From: Lamellibrachia satsuma
Taxonomy: Eukaryota; Annelida; Polychaeta; Sabellida; Siboglinidae
Direction: 5' to 3'
Assembly (NCBI GenBank): GCA_033239005.1
Contig: BSQZ01000006.1
Location: 8,132,662 to 8,196,661, forward strand
Length of the DNA stretch: 64,000 nt
Shown here piece by piece: positions 1 to 13,345 of this stretch. The position numbers and the translations under genes are program-made. Under the pieces are notes generated by a model, which saw only the letters and a program-made list of their open reading frames with translations, had not been told where the DNA came from and searched no databases. The first letter of the stretch is position 1; every line of letters starts with the position of its first letter.

Positions 1-128
1 CGTGAGTTGACGGGTAAACTGATTATGTATTTTGGCGGGGAACTGATGATGTATTTTGACTCGTAAACTGATGATGTATTTTGACGGGCCAGGTGAGGCA
101 ACAAGAGGGAATGAAAACGATGGAAGTT

Positions 129-463
<335 letters not shown>

Positions 464-464
<1 letters not shown>

Positions 465-3400
465 TCATACGGAAACTTGATAAGTTTAGGAGTTGTCTTG
501 GTGGGCCGATTGTGTCAAAGGTTGTGTCCAATTTTTCCATAGCTGTCCTATGTATTAATCAAATTAAGCTTGAGAAACTATTCGTTAAAAACACTTGTCT
601 ACACCATGGACATTGACGCGTGGGCGCTAGCCGGACTTGTCGGAGACCTTGAATTTGACCACGCATACAGTACGCGTACCTTATTCCCATGACTTCTTAA
701 TGGAAACTTCGTCCATTCATCTTTCGGCGTTCCGATATCAAATAATATACTGCGAGAATGTCGCGCTAACAATGAGATAGGACCAATAATAACCATAATC
801 TGGCGACGCACGCACTTATCTGCAGCCGCGCCAGCCCAGTCGGCGATACCCGCCACGCTCCGGTTGTTCGCGGCGGATTCGTTAATTGTCGGTGCAGCGC
901 TGCTGTCTTTGGTGGGCGGATAATTAGCAGGGCCATCTAGCGGCGATTAGCGCCGACGGCGGCGGAAAGCCCGTTAAATTACAGACTGTTGGCTCGGCGT
1001 CAGCGCCGGCTGACTCGGGTCGTCTCCGGCGGCGGTGACGACCGACCGTCTCCGCGCAGAACGAGTCGTAATTGGCCGGAGTGGCGTGCTGAAAGGTGCT
1101 CAGTGTCACCGGCCTTAATTACAGCGTAGTCGGGGGTCACTCGTCGCTTCGTCGGCGCCCGCCGTCTGCCACTCACACAGGGGGGTTCGTTAAACGGCGG
1201 CTGACGCAGCTGAGATTTCAGGCGTTAACCGTGTACTCGTCATAAAAATAACCCGTAACTAGTGTGTTATATGTCACATTCGCTGAACGGCGAAGTAACA
1301 CACGAGGCGTGAGGTCGACAAAGTTAGATTTCCGTCTGGGGTTGTTTGCGTACAAGGGTATCGTTGTTACGTCTCGAGTTGGGACGTCTTGCTAACACGT
1401 TCATCCACTACGTGTCCCGCCTCAATGGGCTCGCCGTGTCTGCGTCGTGTCTACCTGTAGCACTGCCCGGAGTGGGCCCCCCGCCGCCCCGCCGTCTCAT
1501 GCCGCCCGCCAGACGCCGCCGCCACCGCCGTCACCGCCGCCGCCGCCTTTCTTGTGCGCATTGTGAGCGCCGAACAAAAATATTCGCCTATAGTTTCGGC
1601 GCGATCCGTTCGCGATAATGGAACGCGAGAGACGTACACAGACACACGTGTCGCCATCGTCAACAGCCGCTTAAAATGCCCCGTCGCACCCGGGGTGTCT
1701 GTCACAGACGCCTCTAGCGGCACAGCGCCGCCACAGCAGCAGACGACATTTGCGCTCTTCACGGAAGGTCTGCGAATCGACGGTCTACTGACGGAGCGCT
1801 GCGAGCGTACGACCGAATGATTTCCCGTGGATGGACAATATCGTGATGCTGTAAACTTGTGCTTCGCCAATTTGCCCCAAGTGGAGTTTAACTTCAAAGT
1901 CGTCTGCCGAACGCAATAAACGCGGGGAAATACCACATCCGAGTCAGCTGAAACGGTAAAGACATTTTACTGCACGTATCAGATTTACAACGGGTCTGTA
2001 GTTGTGCGATTATTAAATTAGGCAGTCATTAAATGGATACTTTAACGCCAATCTTCTGTTGCAGTTGATGTTTTTATGAATAAAATGCGCATGCTTTCTG
2101 CAAGTAAGAATACACGAGACTAGTATCTTTGGTAGTTTCATCATGAATATCCTTCAAGCACTTCTACACATATATGTTGTAATCGCGTTTATGGTATTTT
2201 TGCAATTACCTGATAACATTGTAAAATAATGCTTGCTGCAACGAAGAAAGTTCATGCATGACATATTTCTACGTTACCTAGCGAGCTAGTTAATTGCGTA
2301 ATCCATACCGATCAAGCTATAGTTACTATACCTTGTTGAGTTATACCTATATATGGTCGTCAATGGTCGGTATCTCTCATTCGTCAGGAAATGTCTCAAC
2401 TAGCTTTTACGTTCGAGCAACTAAGACTTTATATTATCTTAGCGCGGAATCATTACGTACTAGTAGCTTTGGTTAGACTGTTGTAAACATATAACGGTAA
2501 ACCAGAGCTCGGGAGTCTCTCAGAGTGTGCGCCTATACGCACTCGAGGTTTCCCGAATTCTGGAAATTGTATTTACTTTTTATTGTTTGGCGCCAGCGCT
2601 GTTAGGAGACCTTCACCCTGCCGACTGTAGAGTATGTTTGCTGCGCGGCTCCACATTCGTCGAACAGGTGTTCTCAGATAAGGGAAAGCGGGGTGAATTC
2701 GAGGCAAATCCCATTTCAACCCAATTTTGATGCTGGTCGAGTTCAGCCCTTGATGGGTGTTTGGAGTGAAAGAGCGACCCTGTTTGTAATCGAGTTAAAC
2801 TCTTTGTAATACAACCTGGTATGCGGGTGGGAATTCGTCCTCCGGGAGTAATCGGAATTTTTTGAAGCGCGTATCTGGCGTGATAGCGGTGAAAATAAAG
2901 TTTTCACAAAAACCTAGCCTAAAACGTCGGAAGCGCTTTCACTGTTAACACGGATGGTGTTTAATTATTCGATCAGAACTTAACGCGTTGCAAATTTGAT
3001 AATTGTTTCCACAGTTATTAGTAAACAACACCGAAGTGCCCCTGGCGCGATGGTACAATAATCGTCTTCTTTCCTTGTGTATATATAACTGCAAGAATAG
3101 TTCAGTATTGTTTAATTTTTTGAAACCGCAAGCCAACTATACGCGGTGTAAATCAGGATATAGATGACACGATATAGATATCAGTACGTATTGGCCATTG
3201 TGCACGAGTATATTGTATATCGCCTTATCTACTTCAGCCATTCTAAAAAATCGATATGTGTCGCGTAATATAGTTTGGATTTTCTTTAGGCTATTTGAAT
3301 GTACATTTCAAGTGCGTAATTATCGCGTGCTGTCTCCTAGGCAACCGAATAAACGTCATTATGAAATATGAATCCGTATCAGTGCCGCAGCTCGACGGAT

Positions 3401-5640
3401 TCCTTTGTTTCCAATGGCGAAATGAATTCCATTCTAGTACACACATTGCCCTTTAATGAAGGGTGTCGGGTTGGCGTCTGTGCTTCCAAGGACTCGCGGG
3501 GTGTCCACGCACGAGGTTCGCTTGTCGCCAGTCACTGTCGGCGAGAGATAAATCTTGCTTGGCGGACAAAGTGCGCTATGGCGTGTGTCTGTCCACTTAA
3601 CGATAAACGCTTGGCGTACGATCGAGATTATGGTTCCAGACCGACAACTGACGCCAGCCCTCAAATGGTCATTCGTGCATGTTCTTTCCCGTCGAATGGC
3701 TGGACGCGGGTTCCTATCCAAGTGGCAAATTGCATATCACCTTATTAAACCCGGGGTGACACCCCGCTGTCCCACGCACTATCCCGTTTTCCGCTCCCGT
3801 AAGACTTATCACTGCCCGCAACGAGTCATCCGAAGGGATGGCGACTTTTCGGGCCATTGCAAGAAGGTTAGATACATCTCCAGTGTATCCATATTCACGG
3901 GATCTCTGGGATATGTGCGGATGCGTCAGTACACATGATAATTGGAATTTCTTTTCCCCTGGATAAGTCGCCAAGGTCGCTTGTTAACACAATCTACTCA
4001 TTTATACAACTGAACGAACGGGAGCAACGAGACTGAAAAATGCCCATTCTTGTAAAAGTAGCAAACGGGAATCGTTCTCCACCAGCGAGCTAACGTTGGG
4101 TGCTACATTGTTTCACTGAGTGTTGTGCCTGGTTCTTCCGACTCGGTGGCCCAGTGACTGCCGCGATCTCTCCCACGACTGATGGAACTGGGTCTAGGGC
4201 TCTAGGCATCGCCGCTGGCGTGGCAAGTTTAGAAGGCTTCCGTTGTCTGTTCCAACGAGAGGGTCAATGCTCGGTCTCTGTGTAGTTTAAAATTCCTCCC
4301 TCATTTGATGTATCCCGTCGTGCACCACGTTCGGTTCGTTCAAACGTGTGTAGTCTGTGTGAAAACCTTAAGTAATATGCGCAAGTCGGTTTAATCATAC
4401 AATGCGTAGTTTTGCTACAAATCATCGAAATCGTTGCTTTGATAGTTAGACCGTGTAACTTGAGAAAATGTCGGACCACATTTTCGCCGAATTTTTACCT
4501 GTCCCGATAATTTAATTGATTGTCCATCGGTGTAACCAAAATTAAATAGCAAATGTGCAAAAACGAGCTAACATGTCGTAATGGATACTATAGGTAAGTT
4601 CAACGTTCCGCAAAAATGTGTCTGAAACGAGAAAAACGAAAACAATCGAATTGAGAATGTATACCTTTAAAACTATAGTTCCCAATCAAACATCAGAGTA
4701 ACATTCGGAATACTAATACAACATATATTTGAAATGAAATTATAGCTTAAACCTTTTTCTAGCAAAACTCCGACGACCAAAATGTCACAAACCGTTAACG
4801 CGAGAAACACAAAGATAATTGTATTTTCAACAACGGACGTTGAAAAAATTGCAGTGGTGCGTTATTCCGACGACGACCCTGTATATTCAGTGCGTCATAA
4901 ACAGTTAACAATGCGCCCACTCATCTGTCACTGGGCATTTGAGAAGGAATTTTGACAATAATATTACGTTCTTCGAATGAGTCACAGAAAACGCGATCCT
5001 TTCTGGCAAAGTATGCGGCGAGCTGCGGCATCAACCGTTGATGGTAAATGTGAAACCGGTTTTGTTTTCGTATAAGGACACACATCTCCACAAAACTCAT
5101 GCGAACATCGGGTTGTTTCGTGTAAAGTTGACGAGAATTCATACAAAACTATTTATGCTGATTGACCAGTACATAGGTCGGGGCGAGCGATTGGACCCGG
5201 AGGCACGGCCACTTGAAGACCACTTCGGTTTCATCAACGTCCATCTTGCGGTGTCATTCGCGAACTCGCGACAGGACAACAGAAACTCGAACGTCGCACC
5301 GGAAAACCGCGAACAGAACTCCTTCTGTCTTCCGCCATGACGAAAGCTTTTGTCTTCAACACTGATAGCTTTTGTTTTCCGCGTTGGTGGTATGCGAACA
5401 TACGTCTTGAAAGGGCACGCCTTTCGTGGATCATTTTCACTGTCAAAGCATCATTTCCGGAGAGGGAAACACGATTCGACGCTTGCTAGAAATTCCAATC
5501 CCGATCACGCAACTCGAAGTTAGTGCAAGCAAGAAGAGAAACGATAGGATTTAAAATTAACTGCCTCTTCAATTGATTTAGCTCATCGCGAATTAGATTA
5601 GCTGATGTTCAGATCTGCAGTGTATGAACAATTAAAATAA
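464..5640. other. No gene found; GC-rich block with TAATTA motifs at about 840-1560
   Basis: The block is CpG- and GCC-rich and contains several homeodomain-type cores (ATAATTAGC, CGTAATTGG, CTTAATTAC). It could be a promoter/CpG island or a conserved enhancer. The ORFs in it overlap on both strands and look like composition artefacts. The rest is unique AT-richer DNA plus one dispersed-element copy (4300-4700). Confidence 0.4.
4300..4700 (+). mobile_element. Dispersed element copy (single core)
   Basis: Has ACGAGCTAACATGTCGTAAT then GGATACTATAGG and the following AACGAGAAAAACGAAAAC-like tail. The core is single here, unlike 5824-6890. Confidence 0.5.
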
Positions 5641-5823
5641 TACGCGCCGTCGTTTTAATAACTTTTGTTAAAATCATCAAAAGAATTGACTTGGATCGTT
5701 AGATCGGGTAACTTGTCAACGTGTGAATAACCTTAAGCTGTAGCGTATGAAGCCGAAGCACTGTTTTCCTAAAAGTTTCTCCGATGATTTCACGAAAATT
5801 AAATAATGAATTTTTATATAAAC

Positions 5824-6890
5824 GAGCTAGCATGTCATAGTGGATACTAGAGCTAGCATGTCATAGTGGATACTAGAACTAGCATGTCATAGTGGATACT
5901 AGAGCTAGCATGTCATAGTGGATACTAGAGCTAGCATGTCGTTGTGGATACTAGAGCTAGCATGTCATAGTGGATACTAGAGCTAGCATGTCGTTGTGGA
6001 TACTAGAGCTAGCATGTCATAGTGGATACTAGAGCTAGCATGTCGTTGTGGATACTAGAGCTAGCATGTCACAGTGGATACTAGAGCTAGCATGTCATAG
6101 TGGATACTAGAGCTAGCATGTCATAGTGGATACTAGAGCTAGCATGTCATAGTGGATACTAGAGCTAGCATGTCGTTGTGGATACTAGAGCTAGCATGTC
6201 ACAGTGGATACTAGAGCTAGCATGTCATAGTGGATACTAGAGCTAGCATGTCACAGTGGATACTAGAGCTAGCATGTCATAGTGGATACTAGAGCTAGCA
6301 TGTCATAGTGGATACTAGAGCTAGCATGTCGTTGTGGATACTAGAGCTAGCATGTCACAGTGGATACTAGAGCTAGCATGTCATAGTGGATACTAGAGCT
6401 AGCATGTCACAGTGGATACTAGAGCTAGCATGTCATAGTGGATACTAGAGCTAGCATGTCATAGTGGATACTAGAGCTAGCATGTCATAGTGGATACTAG
6501 AGCTAGCATGTCGTTGTGGATACTAGAGCTAGCATGTCACAGTGGATACTAGAGCTAGCATGTCATAGTGGATACTAGAGCTAGCATGTCGTTGTGGACA
6601 CTAGAGCTAGCATGTCATAGTGGATACTAGAGCTAGCATGTCGTTGTGGATACTAGAGCTAGCATGTCATAGTGGATACTAGAGCTAGCATGTCCTAGTG
6701 GATACTAGAGCTAGCATGTCGTTGTGGATACTAGAGCTAGCATGTCGTTGTGGATACTAGAGCTAGCATGTCACAGTGGATACTAGAGCTAGCATGTCGT
6801 TGTGGATACTCGAGCTAGCATGTCGTTGTGGATACCAGAGCTAGCATGTCATAGTGGCTATTAGAGCTAGCATGTCATAGTGGATACTAA
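5824..6890 (+). repeat. 26-bp satellite (GAGCTAGCATG core)
   Basis: About 41 copies of a unit running from GAGCTAGCATGTC to GGATACTA, period 26. Main variants at one position are ATAG, GTTG and ACAG, in clustered order. The array is embedded in a copy of the dispersed element described at 28740. Confidence 0.93.
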
Positions 6891-7689
6891 GTAGGACATT
6901 TTTTGGCGAAATTAATAAGAAACGAGACTATAGCGAAAAAAGGCGAAATGAGGAAGGACCTATAAGAATTATTATGCGCTTATCGCATAATTACCCGAGG
7001 AATTCAACGAACGACAATTAATGACATTGTGTGGTTTCGCCAAAGTCGCCACAGGTAAAATAATTACTACTGTGTGCTGTGAGAACAACACAATGTCAGG
7101 TTAAACGTTTTATGGCGACTTAGCAGCGTCGTGTGTTATTATTAGAGGAAGGTGGGCCAAAATAAAGCCCTTTAGCATTCGCACGTGGAATTCCGGAACC
7201 TACCACAAGACAACGTGGGCGGTGAATGTAAGTAAATGTAGGTAGCCTTTATTCATTAGTTGGCGCCGCTCAAACGGAAAGCATGGTTTATACGTCGCGT
7301 TATCGACGTAGCGAAATCGACATTTCTCGAGACCGACTACGGCCGCTTGACGCAAAGTCCGCATTTCGATTTATTTGACGAGACGTTTGACAGAATCACT
7401 TGACGGTCTCGCATGTATACGTTGAGGACGAACGACGAATGTCCACGACGACAGGTTGACGAATAGTGGCATTGAACGACTGAAACGCTATACAATTGAC
7501 GCGTCAAGACAGTGAACCAATCAAGCGTGACAATAAGCGAAAACACCGGATTGGGGAATGGTACAGTGTCCGTAGGCTGTGTTTCACACGACTGTTCCGA
7601 GATCTGCGTCAAACGTCCACGTAAATTCCTTCGTACGGTACGAACGCTTCGTGGAACCGGCCGTTGTACATGATTTGTGGAGCGTGTAT

Positions 7690-10035
7690 GTGTCATTGCT
7701 ACTGGCATTGCCTTACCAAACCTTGACTGGGCAGTGCAAGGAGTCATAAGTTGTCATTGTCATTGGCATTGCCTTACCAAACCTTGACTGTGCAGTGCAA
7801 GGAGTCATAAGTTGTCATTGTCATTGGCATTGCCCTACCAAACCTTGACTGTGCAGTGCAAGGAGTCATAAGTTGTCATTGTCATTGGCATTGCCCTACC
7901 AAACCTTGACTGGGCAGTGCAAGGAGTCATAAGTTGTCATTGTCATTGGAATTGCCCTACCAAACCTTGACTGTGCAGTGCAAGGAGTCATAAGTTGTCA
8001 TTGTCATTGGCATTGCCCTACCAAACCTTGACTGGGCAGTGCAAGGAGTCATAAGTTGTCATTGCTACTGGCATTGCCCTACCAAACCTTGACTGGGCAG
8101 TGCAAGGAGTCATAAGTTGTCATTGTCATTGGCATTGCCTTACCAAACCTTGACTGTGCAGTGCAAGGAGTCATAAGTTGTCATTGTCATTGGCATTGCC
8201 CTACCAAACCTTGACTGTGCAGTGCAAGGAGTCATAAGTTGTCATTGTCATTGGCATTGCCCTACCAAACCTTGACTGGGCAGTGCAAGGAGTCATAAGT
8301 TGTCATTGTCATTGGCATTGCCCTACCAAACCTTGACTGTGCAGTGCAAGGAGTCATAAGTTGTCATTGTCATTGGCATTGCCTTACCAAACCTTGACTG
8401 GGCAGTGCAAGGAGTCATAAGTTGTCATTGCTACTGGCATTGCCCTACCAAACCTTGACTGGGCAGTGCAAGGAGTCATAAGTTGTCATTGTCATTGGCA
8501 TTGCCCTACCAAACCTTGACTGGGCAGTGCAAGGAGTCATAAGTTGTCATTGTCATTGGCATTGCCCTACCAAACCTTGACTGGGCAGTGCAAGGAGTCA
8601 TAAGTTGTACTGGGCAGTGCAAGGAGTCATAAGTTGTCATTGTCATTGGCATTGCCCTACCAAACCTTGACTGGGCAGTGCAAGGAGTCATAAGTTGTCA
8701 TTGTCATTGGCATTGCCCTACCAAACCTTGACTGGGCAGTGCAAGGAGTCATAAGTTGTCATTGTCATTGGCATTGCCCTACCAAACCTTGACTGGGCAG
8801 TGCAAGGAGTCATAAGTTGTCATTGTCATTGGCATTGCCCTACCAAACCTTGACTGGGCAGTGCAAGGAGTCATAAGTTGTCATTGCTACTGGCATTGCC
8901 CTACCAAACCTTGACTGGGCAGTGCAAGGAGTCATAAGTTGTCATTGTCATTGGCATTGCCCTACCAAACCTTGACTGGGCAGTGCAAGGAGTCATAAGT
9001 TGTCATTGTCATTGGCATTGCCCTACCAAACCTTGACTGGGCAGTGCAAGGAGTCATAAGTTGTCATTGTCATTGGCATTGCCCTACCAAACCTTGACTG
9101 GGCAGTGCAAGGAGTCATAAGTTGTCATTGTCATTGGCATTGCCCTACCAAACCTTGACTGGGCAGTGCAAGGAGTCATAAGTTGTCATTGCTACTGGCA
9201 TTGCCCTACCAAACCTTGACTGGGCAGTGCAAGGAGTCATAAGTTGTCATTGTCATTGGCATTGCCCTACCAAACCTTGACTGGGCAGTGCAAGGAGTCA
9301 TAAGTTGTCATTGTCATTGGCATTGCCCTACCAAACCTTGACTGGGCAGTGCAAGGAGTCATAAGTTGTCATTGTCATTGGCATTGCCCTACCAAACCTT
9401 GACTGTGCAGTGCAAGGAGTCATAAGTTGTCATTGTCATTGGCATTGCCCTACCAAACCTTGACTGGGCAGTGCAAGGAGTCATAAGTTGTCATTGTCAT
9501 TGGCATTGCCCTACCAAACCTTGACTGTGCAGTGCAAGGAGTCATAAGTTGTCATTGTCATTGGCATTGCCCTACCAAACCTTGACTGGGCAGTGCAAGG
9601 AGCCATAAGTTGTCATTGTCATTGGCATTGCCCTACCAAACCTTGACTGGGCAGTGCAAGGAGTCATAAGTTGTCATTGTCATTGGCATTGCCCTACCAA
9701 ACCTTGACTGGGCAGTGCAAGGAGTCATAAGTTGTCATTGTCATTGGCATTGCCCTACCAAACCTTGACTGGGCAGTGCAAGGAGTCATAAGTTGTCATT
9801 GTCATTGGCATTGCCCTACCAAACCTTGACTGGGCAGTGCAAGGAGCCATAAGTTGTCATTGTCATTGGCATTGCCCTACCAAACCTTGACTGGGCAGTG
9901 CAAGGAGTCATAAGTTGTCATTGTCATTGGCATTGCCCTACCAAACCTTGACTGGGTAGTGCAAGGAGCCATAAGTTGTCATTGTCATTGGCATTGCCCT
10001 ACCAAACCTTGACTGGGCAGTTCAAGGAGTCATAG
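7690..10035 (+). repeat. 61-bp satellite with higher-order structure
   Basis: About 38 copies of a unit containing GGCATTGCCCTACC, AAACCTTGACTGGGCAG and GGAGTCATAAGTTG. A GCTACTGG variant replaces GTCATTGG at 7694, 8060, 8426, 8882 and 9187. Those spacings equal 6, 6, 7 (plus a 29-bp partial unit near 8609) and 5 units. Confidence 0.93.
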
Positions 10036-11547
10036 TCTCTTGCAGTGGCTGCCTTTTCTCCGGTGTAACGCCGAGAAACTCGGTTAGTATTCTATGTAAA
10101 ATAAACGTATGGTTACTGAAAGGAATCGTGTTCTATGATACTACAGAGAACAGCCGCAGTATGACAATTAATACCTACTTGATGCACACATGTTGTGAAC
10201 ACTGTTCAAGCAAAAATTGGTAGAAAGTCGGACTGGCAACTGAGAGAATCGGCGTCGAAGATTATGCAGTATCTGTCAGTTCCCGTTGTTTCGGTTAATT
10301 CAGTAGTACAAACCGAGTACCTTAAACTAGAGAGGGATGAAATTATTTGAACAACGTGTTGTTGAATTAGGTTGAGTTGAACAGATCTACTGGGTGAAGT
10401 GGTTGGTTCGGACCGTTCACGGACGGTATCTCCTCAATACGGCATAGGTGTCAACGTTCACGGTTTGCCTGTAAATCTGACGGATTTTCATAAAGGTAAC
10501 GGTCTTAGGAGTAGGATACATTCCATTCCTTCCGTTAGTACGTCCCGTGTTTGTCAAATGGCGTACGAATCAGTTCAAAACACGTCCGAAGGGCGACTCC
10601 CGCGACTATTTTAGCTGTGCGTAATCAGTGCGTCAAAGTCTCGCACCTTCTCTCGCGAGATCCTTGTTTCCGCGGTGAGCTCTTTTTGATCATGCGCAGG
10701 AAATCAGCGGAAGTATATAAACATACGGGTTTGCTTATGATCTTACGGATTTCTGTTACCAGTCTTACAGTGTTGACACCTATAGCGCTGACGTATCTTC
10801 CGGCATCGGGGCAGATTGATGAGTCTTTTCAAGAAAGACGTTATATTTAAACCATGCATTAACGCAGCGCGTCCCTGTATTGATCTTAGCCGCTCCCCGG
10901 TCACTAGGCGAAGAAGCGACCCCGGGGGGAGTGCGTCTACAAGCGCCGGGAGATGTTCGGGAGCTTCCCGCGAAGAACCGGCGTCTCAGTGCCGGCTGAG
11001 TGGCGCCGTCTGCCGGCTGCTAGACCGCCGTCGACGCTGCCGTTCAATTACTGCGTGCCTGGGCCTCCGTCTCCGGCCGTCTCATCGCCGCATACTTTCG
11101 TCGTAGTTGTCTATCGATCACCGCGACGCACTGGCGGCTTACGGCGTTAACAGCTGTCATGACAGGGGGCACATACCTATGTATACTGCCCTGACCAGCA
11201 TCGGTGCAATGTTAGTGGACCTATAGTTCATACGACCATCTGGGTACTAGTTGGTTGAGCCCAGGCACCCCTATACTAGCCGCAGGACCCACACCGGATA
11301 CTAGTTTTTTTTTTAATCCAATGTGATCGTAGCCGCATTTTCTGTGGTTGTAGAACATGTACCCGTGAAAATCTAGTAAATGTGCTGTCACCTGACTGTA
11401 ACCAGCAGGTACTATAGTGCGTTGACATTTACCCGATGACATTATCCTGTTGACAGTGTTCAGTTGACACTGTCCCTTTGATATTAGGTTTTATTAACCC
11501 ACTGGTTTATTCCATTGACATTCACGCACTGGTATTATACCACTAGC

Positions 11548-11612
11548 ATTAATCCGCTTGCGTTATGCCGCTGGCACGTTATGCCGCTGGCACGTTATGC
11601 CGCTGGCACGCA
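11548..11612 (+). repeat. 17-bp repeat
   Basis: Three to four copies of GTTATGCCGCTGGCAC. Confidence 0.8.
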
Positions 11613-11814
11613 CTACCAAGTCAGTGCAAACAAGAAACGTGTAATTCTTGTAATATCCGCGGTGACCGTGGGCGCAGCACCACATGGGTTATAACTATGG
11701 CTTTGGCAATTTCGTTCACTCTACGTTGCTTCAGTTCACTCGGTATCTGTCTACAGACATTGGTGGATATAAGTATGTGAATGAATAATCTTCGCGCAGT
11801 GATCGCAGCGTGGC

Positions 11815-11950
11815 TGCAAAACTTCTCAGAGGAGCATCGAGTCGAGTTTGTGTTGGAATGAACAGGTCTGCGACTGGTGAAGTGTTAAGCGCTTTGGGCG
11901 GTTATAAGGACTGGATACCGCGCTATATAAGTATTTACCATTACATTTAC
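11815..11950 (+). mobile_element. SINE 3' fragment
   Basis: Shares GTTGGAATGAACAGGTCTGC, AGTGTTAAGCGCTTTGGGCGG and TATAAGTATTTACCATTA with the SINE at 21346. No head visible. Confidence 0.5.
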
Positions 11951-12199
11951 TGTCAATATAAAACACTGCTGAAACGTTTTGCAGGCGCATTCGCTAAACA
12001 CCCGTACGCGTGCTTGGCGAAAGTCAGCGTCATTGTGTGTTTATTTCTTTATATTGTTCTCATAACGGACTCTCTCACTGTCAGGGCAGAACTATAGAAT
12101 CATGATAGCATGCCAATTAGTTTGATTTACTTCCCATCTTATAAACTCACCAAACTCGGGCCGAAGGAAGGCAATGTTTGATGTAATACAATCGCCCGG

Positions 12200-12410
12200 G
12201 GGATCAGTCCGGGCATGGTCTGAATACGGGAACTATTCATAGTTTGGTTTAGTCCAGACATAGTCTGAGTACGGGAACGAATCACAATTTGGCTTAGTCC
12301 GGGCATGGTCTGAGTACGGGAACGGATCATAATTTGGTTTAGTCCGGGCATGGTCTGAGTACGGGAACGGATCATAATTTGGTTTAGTCCGGGCATGGTC
12401 TGGGCACAGG
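12200..12410 (+). repeat. 45-bp repeat
   Basis: About 4-5 units of AGTCCGGGCATGGTCTGAGT plus ACGGGAACGGATCATAATTTGG. Confidence 0.85.
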
Positions 12411-13054
12411 AAGTGATCACCATCCGATAGTTAACTACTGTACATATTTGACAGCGTGTTCCTATCAGATAGTAGATGCAACCGAACCGTTTGATGTCCA
12501 GGTGTGCGCATAGCGAGGGATGTTCGCTGTACATCTTTCCGGCAGTGCCCAGTGGCTGTACGCCTGTACACGGTTCGCTTTCGTTAACTCCGGCATGCGG
12601 CCGGGACTGTCTCAAAAACACATTTGGATAATCTTATTTAGCTGCACTTCATCAAAACTCGCCTAGCCGGTGTGTGGTAGCCAATCCGTATTAATGGACT
12701 TTTAAATGTAATCTTTGTTCGATTCTTTCGATCCCATAACATTAATCCTGGTTGCGAAAGTTGCTTTGAAACGTGGGATTCGTTTCCGGATTCTGCTCTT
12801 CCCTCATTCATACTCGACATTCATGTCATTTCGAGTACATTACAGAAAAAATAATGTTATGTGCAGGGACACAGTAACCATATTCCAATATAGCACACAT
12901 GTTCGTCTTGTCCACACTAAATTCATTGGTGTTGGCTTTCCACAGTGGTGTACGTTACGTCGTTAACTTTTTGTGTGTAAATGTAAAAATAATTTGTTTT
13001 TAATAAACACCACACCACAAAAAAACATGCTTGCATGAGCAGTTCCAGTGAGAA

Positions 13055-13345
13055 TAATGTTGGCGAGCATCGTCACGTAGGTAAGGATCGCGGTAAATAA
13101 GATCATGTTGGCGAGCATCGTCACGCAGGTAAGGATCGCGGTAAATAAGATCATGTTGGCGAGAACCATGCTGACGAGAATAATGCTTGCTAGAATCATG
13201 CTGGCGAAGATCAAGCTGATGCGGATCATGTTAGCGAGAATCATGCTGGCTAGCGTTACACTGGCGAGAATCATGTTTGTGCCGCTCATGTTTACGAAAA
13301 TCGAGCTGGCATTTTATCATGGTTTCCGCGAATCATGGTTGCGAA
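13055..13345 (+). repeat. 48-bp duplication followed by 15-bp units
   Basis: A 48-bp unit with GTTGGCGAGCATCGTCACG and AGGTAAGGATCGCGG occurs about twice, then degrades into 15-bp GAGAATCATGCTGGC units. Each 48-bp unit holds AGGTAAGG. Confidence 0.75.

Noticed and set aside
3368..3974. Overlapping ORFs of 86-127 codons on both strands
   Set aside because: No conserved motif in any frame and none has splice or promoter context.
7680..10035. CRISPR-like array
   Set aside because: The units repeat in full with no unique spacers and lie in an animal genome; this is a satellite.
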